Below are positions 60,810-64,000 of a stretch of 64,000 nucleotides of DNA, one piece after another (the stretch's first letter is position 1; each line of letters starts with the position of its first letter). Source of the stretch: Oceanobacillus saliphilus (GTDB lineage: Bacteria; Bacillota; Bacilli; Bacillales; Amphibacillaceae); the NCBI RefSeq assembly GCF_023522835.1, contig NZ_JALCZU010000006.1:184144-248143 (forward strand), in the 5' to 3' direction. The notes beneath the pieces were generated by a model. It was not told the origin of the DNA and did no database searches. It saw only the letters and a list, made by a program, of their open reading frames with translations. A program made the translations under genes and the position numbers.

Positions 60810-61988
60810 TTACATGGTTTGTTTTTCTTTCTCCAAATTTCTGTCGTAAAGCTTTGTTGTTACAAAGGGGAAAAACAGCAAAACAAGTAGTATTATAAAA
60901 AGAAGGTCCATATTATAAAAATCTACGATAAATCCACCAAACACCGGACCAATCATTCTCCCTACCGCGGCAATACTGTTTACCATCCCCTGATAAAAAC
61001 CGGCACGACCTTTTGGAGCCAGCTCACTGGCCAAGGTTGGAATTGCCGGCCATACAAGAATTTCACCAAGTGTCAATACAACCATTGCAGCAGCGAACAT
61101 CGTAAAATTTTCTGCAAGCATTCCAATCGCAAAGGAGAGGATTAGGATACTTGTTCCGATATAAATATGCTGTCTCGGTGAAGTAATTCTATCTGTAACC
61201 CATTTTAACAGAGGTTGAGCTAGAACGATAAGGAAACCATTTATTGCCCATAATGAACTGTATTGCTCTAATGGAATGCCGATTGTCTGGGTATGGGATG
61301 CAATGGTTGATCCCCACTGACTATATGCTAGCCACACGACCAGGAACCCGCTGCATAAAATAAGCAATGCTTTAAAAGCGGATTTGCTTTTTATTTTCCC
61401 ACTCTGACCGACTACCGATGTATACATTTGATGGTCCTGTGATTTATCCATGTCTTTAAAGGTAACTAAAACAAAAATGAAAAATACGATAAAAACGGCT
61501 GCATTTGCTAGAAAGATATAATGAAAGGATAAACTAGCAATATAGCCCCCAATGGAGGCTCCCAGTGCAACTCCCAAATTCTGTGCTACATAAACTGCAT
61601 TAAATGCACGTCTTCCTCCCTCCGGCCACAAAGAACCTGCCATCGCAAACATGATTGGCCAAGTAATTCCATTACCGAAACCAATAATGACCAGTAGAAT
61701 CGTATAGGCTACAATTCCATGATTGAATGCAAGGAATATTGCAGCAGTCATTGCGATAAAAGTCCCACCAAGAATCGTCTTATAAGCACTATATTTATCA
61801 AAAAGTGCACCCCCAAGCAGATTTCCAACAACGGATGCACCTTGATTAAACATGAGTATAAACCCAGCAAATGCAAGACTTTTACCAAGCTCATTATGAA
61901 TATATATTGTATTTAAAGGCCATAAAAAAGAACCGCCAGTAACAGTAATTGACGTTGCAATTACTAGCAGCCAAATCTGTTTAGGCAT
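60810..61988 (-). CDS. Major facilitator superfamily transporter
   Basis: About 392 residues with twelve membrane helices. The MFS loop motif GGALFDKYSAYKTILGG at about 59-75 matches the conserved G-x-x-x-D-R/K region. It resembles drug/proton antiporters such as YttB, but the substrate cannot be assigned. The start is ATG 61988 (MPKQIWLLVI) behind GAGATGAT. An ATG three codons earlier has no site. Confidence 0.88.
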   Translation of the reverse strand: MPKQIWLLVIATSITVTGGSFLWPLNTIYIHNELGKSLAFAGFILMFNQGASVVGNLLGGALFDKYSAYKTILGGTFIAMTAAIFLAFNHGIVAYTILLVIIGFGNGITWPIMFAMAGSLWPEGGRRAFNAVYVAQNLGVALGASIGGYIASLSFHYIFLANAAVFIVFFIFVLVTFKDMDKSQDHQMYTSVVGQSGKIKSKSAFKALLILCSGFLVVWLAYSQWGSTIASHTQTIGIPLEQYSSLWAINGFLIVLAQPLLKWVTDRITSPRQHIYIGTSILILSFAIGMLAENFTMFAAAMVVLTLGEILVWPAIPTLASELAPKGRAGFYQGMVNSIAAVGRMIGPVFGGFIVDFYNMDLLFIILLVLLFFPFVTTKLYDRNLEKEKQTM

Positions 61989-62206
61989 AGTAATCATCTC
62001 GCTTTATCAGTAGTCAACCAAATCATTTTAAACAATTTATTTTGCCAATGCAATTTTTCAGATTTATTGTGCAAAAGCCTTAAATTAGTTTTACAAAGTC
62101 GTTATATGCGATATATCCTGTTATAAAACACAAAATATATTTTAGTATTTAACTTTTTATACCTTTTAAATGTCGTTAATATAACTATTATCTATTGTAT
62201 AACAAC

Positions 62207-62269
62207 TTGACATTTTCTATTGAAACCGAATACAATTAAATTGTTAGTTTGCTAGAATAAATGTATAAT
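62207..62269 (+). promoter_or_regulatory. Two tandem sigma-A promoters of the DASS symporter gene
   Basis: P1: TTGACA (62207-62212), 18 nt, TACAAT (62231-62236). P2: TTGTTA (62241-62246), 17 nt, TATAAT (62264-62269). Both read towards the gene at 62300. Confidence 0.75.
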
Positions 62270-62299
62270 TTACGTTAATAAGACAAAGGGGGAGCATGT

Positions 62300-63958
62300 A
62301 TGATAACTGCAACTTGGGATTGGCTATGGGAGAAGCATGATCAGGTGAAAGATATGTTTCGGTTTTTTGTAAAACCTGCAGAAACGATTGAAAAGAAAAA
62401 AGAGAGCAACTCCGCCGGTAGCCCTGATGCAAATGAGAATGGGACCGGTAACGGAGACGGCAATAAGCGATCTTACAGCCCACTCCAGCTAACTGGCTTG
62501 TTTTTAGGTCCGATATTATTCCTCATTACCTTACTTTTTGTATCACCTGAAGGATTATCGCAAGAGGGAATTGCCGTTCTGGCAACGACAATCTGGATGG
62601 CAATTTGGTGGATGACGGAAGCAATACCAATTCCGGCCACAGCTCTACTTCCAATTATCTTATTTCCAATGACAGGTGGTATGGATATCGGGGCAACAAC
62701 CTCAGCATATGGAAGTGATACTATCTTCCTTTTTATGGGTGGATTCATCATTGCTTTGGCAATGGAAAGATGGAATTTACATAGAAGAATTGCCATTAGT
62801 ATCATTTCTGTGATGGGGACGAATACAGACCGTATCGTACTTGGGTTTATGGTTGCCACCGGGTTCCTGTCCATGTGGATTTCCAATACGGCTACTGCAA
62901 TGATGATGGTTCCAATTGGATTGGCAATCATTTATCAAGTTTCTGATGCACTGAAGAATGACCCTGCAATTGACACAAGCAAGGATAATTTTGCCTTTGG
63001 TAAGTCCTTGATGCTCGGGATAGCATATTCTGCTTCTATTGGCGGAATGGCTACACTGATCGGTACACCTCCAAATGCAATCTTTGCAGGAACTGTCAAG
63101 GAACTATATGGCATTGAAATTTCATTTGCCAACTGGATGCTTTTCGGGGTGCCGTTTGCATGGGTGTTTCTTTTCCTCGCATGGATTTACTTAACAAAAA
63201 TGTCGTTTCCTTTGAAACTGAAAACATTGCCAGGCGGCAGGAAAATCATCGATGAGGAAAAGAGAAAGCTTGGCAAGGCATCTTATGAGGAAAAAGCTGT
63301 TTTTACTGTTTTTCTTCTTGCAGCATTCTCTTGGATTTCACGTACGTTTATCCTAAATGAAATAAACCCTTATATTAATGATGCCATCATAGCAATAGCA
63401 GCTGCTATCATTCTGTTCATTATCCCTTCCAAAACCATTAAAGGAGATTACTTGATGAACTGGCAAACTGCGGTAAAATTACCATGGGGTATCCTCCTCT
63501 TATTCGGAGGTGGACTTGCTATCGCAGCCGGCTTTACCTCATCTGGATTGTCGGGTTGGATTGGAAACCAACTAACTGCTCTACAAGGGGTAAACATATT
63601 TATTATCATCATTTCCGTAACTGCCTTGATAATTTTCCTAACTGAAATAACATCCAATACAGCTACTGCAACAATGATGTTCCCGATCATGGCAGCTCTT
63701 GCACTTGCCGTTGACCTCCATCCATTTGTACTGATGATTGCAGCTGGGCTCGCTTCATCTGCTGCATTTATGCTGCCTGTTGCGACACCACCGAACGCAG
63801 TTGTGTTTGGCTCCGGCTACCTGCGTATTCCTGATATGGTGCGGTCGGGATTCTGGTTGAATATTGCAGGTGTTATTCTAGTAACCTTGACAGTCTATTT
63901 TCTAGTTCCACTATTTTTAGGTATAGACATCAACAGTTACCCACAAGAATTTAAATAA
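62300..63958 (+). CDS. DASS (SLC13) sodium-coupled dicarboxylate symporter
   Basis: 552 residues with eleven or so membrane helices. Two copies of the family SNT motif are visible, WISNTATAMMM and ITSNTATATMM, which bind substrate carboxylates and sodium, plus IGTPPNAIF and ATPPNAVVF. This resembles the Staphylococcus SdcS dicarboxylate transporter. The first 75 residues are an unusual cytoplasmic extension rich in Asn, Gly and Lys (NENGTGNGDGNKR). Monocistronic, with two promoters and a strong terminator. Confidence 0.93.
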   Translation: MITATWDWLWEKHDQVKDMFRFFVKPAETIEKKKESNSAGSPDANENGTGNGDGNKRSYSPLQLTGLFLGPILFLITLLFVSPEGLSQEGIAVLATTIWMAIWWMTEAIPIPATALLPIILFPMTGGMDIGATTSAYGSDTIFLFMGGFIIALAMERWNLHRRIAISIISVMGTNTDRIVLGFMVATGFLSMWISNTATAMMMVPIGLAIIYQVSDALKNDPAIDTSKDNFAFGKSLMLGIAYSASIGGMATLIGTPPNAIFAGTVKELYGIEISFANWMLFGVPFAWVFLFLAWIYLTKMSFPLKLKTLPGGRKIIDEEKRKLGKASYEEKAVFTVFLLAAFSWISRTFILNEINPYINDAIIAIAAAIILFIIPSKTIKGDYLMNWQTAVKLPWGILLLFGGGLAIAAGFTSSGLSGWIGNQLTALQGVNIFIIIISVTALIIFLTEITSNTATATMMFPIMAALALAVDLHPFVLMIAAGLASSAAFMLPVATPPNAVVFGSGYLRIPDMVRSGFWLNIAGVILVTLTVYFLVPLFLGIDINSYPQEFK

Positions 63959-63963
63959 TCGTA

Positions 63964-63998
63964 GAAAGGAGCTTCCATAACATTGGAAGCTCCTTTCT
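63964..63998 (+). terminator. Terminator of the DASS symporter gene
   Basis: The perfect 14-bp stem GAAAGGAGCTTCCA / TGGAAGCTCCTTTC with a 6-nt loop reaches the window end, so the following T-run cannot be seen fully. Confidence 0.85.
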
Positions 63999-64000
63999 TA

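Noticed and set aside
1-64000. Prophage, CRISPR array, toxin-antitoxin or defence island
   Set aside because: No integrase, phage structural gene, spacer-repeat periodicity, cas gene, restriction enzyme or toxin pair could be recognised; most genes keep Bacillus synteny.

Overview
The window comes from the chromosome of a low-GC, motile, spore-forming Bacillaceae. Halotolerant genera such as Oceanobacillus, Virgibacillus or Lentibacillus are my best guess. The evidence is gene order: hprK-lgt-yvoD-ppaX-yvoF, uvrB-uvrA, minJ/ctpB/ftsEX/cccB/prfB/secA/hpf, fliT-fliS-fliD...flgM-yvyF-comFC-comFA, and degV/degU/degS/yvyE all follow the Bacillus subtilis order. Almost everything from 1 to about 47 kb lies on the minus strand. 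I saw no rRNA, tRNA, CRISPR, prophage or IS transposase gene.

Layout. 1-9.9 kb: a truncated TPR protein, then a glycerol-linked block with the antiterminator glpP, a TRAP transporter (dctP-dctQ-dctM), a GH31 alpha-glycosidase and glpD. 9.9-15.9 kb: carbon-catabolite kinase hprK with lgt, yvoD, ppaX and yvoF, then yvlC-yvlD and yojF-bshB2 (bacillithiol). 16-21 kb: SOS-controlled uvrB-uvrA. 21-32.5 kb: cell-division and envelope genes (minJ, ctpB, an M23 coiled-coil hydrolase/activator, ftsE-ftsX), cytochrome cccB, prfB with its programmed frameshift, and secA. 32.6-44 kb: hpf, the late flagellar operon (hag is absent from its usual place), and comFC-comFA. 44-50 kb: degV, degU-degS, yvyE, a 52-codon gene under an array of Spo0A boxes, a VanZ-like protein, and sinI-sinR. 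50-64 kb: class D sortase, LytR-CpsA-Psr protein, a MecA-type penicillin-binding protein, an IDEAL-domain protein, a DUF779/aldehyde dehydrogenase pair, a YdjO-like zinc protein, a LysR/YeiH-type divergent pair, a HAD phosphatase, an MFS transporter and a DASS (SLC13) symporter.

Main discovery candidate. On the minus strand at 49693-49783, directly upstream of sinI, is a recognisable class I cyclic-di-GMP (GEMM-I) riboswitch aptamer. SinI is the antagonist of the biofilm repressor SinR. This layout would connect c-di-GMP directly to the SinI/SinR switch, inside a neighbourhood that also holds DegS-DegU and Spo0A-box arrays.

Second theme: repeats. A family of roughly 60-105 bp elements with three hairpins occurs at least eight times. 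Its stems show compensatory changes, and most copies abut the T-run side of a Rho-independent terminator. Two 116-bp GC-rich elements share a core but have different, self-complementary 15-bp arms. A 236-bp element with terminal inverted repeats and smaller shared sequences are also present.

Third theme: glycerol. glpD has a leader hairpin as expected for GlpP antitermination. The TRAP/GH31 operon between glpP and glpD also starts with a promoter (overlapped by a cre site) and a leader hairpin, and a similar tandem GGAG motif flanks both hairpins. This suggests, as inference, that the TRAP/GH31 genes belong to the glycerol regulon and import and cleave a glycerol-containing glycoside.
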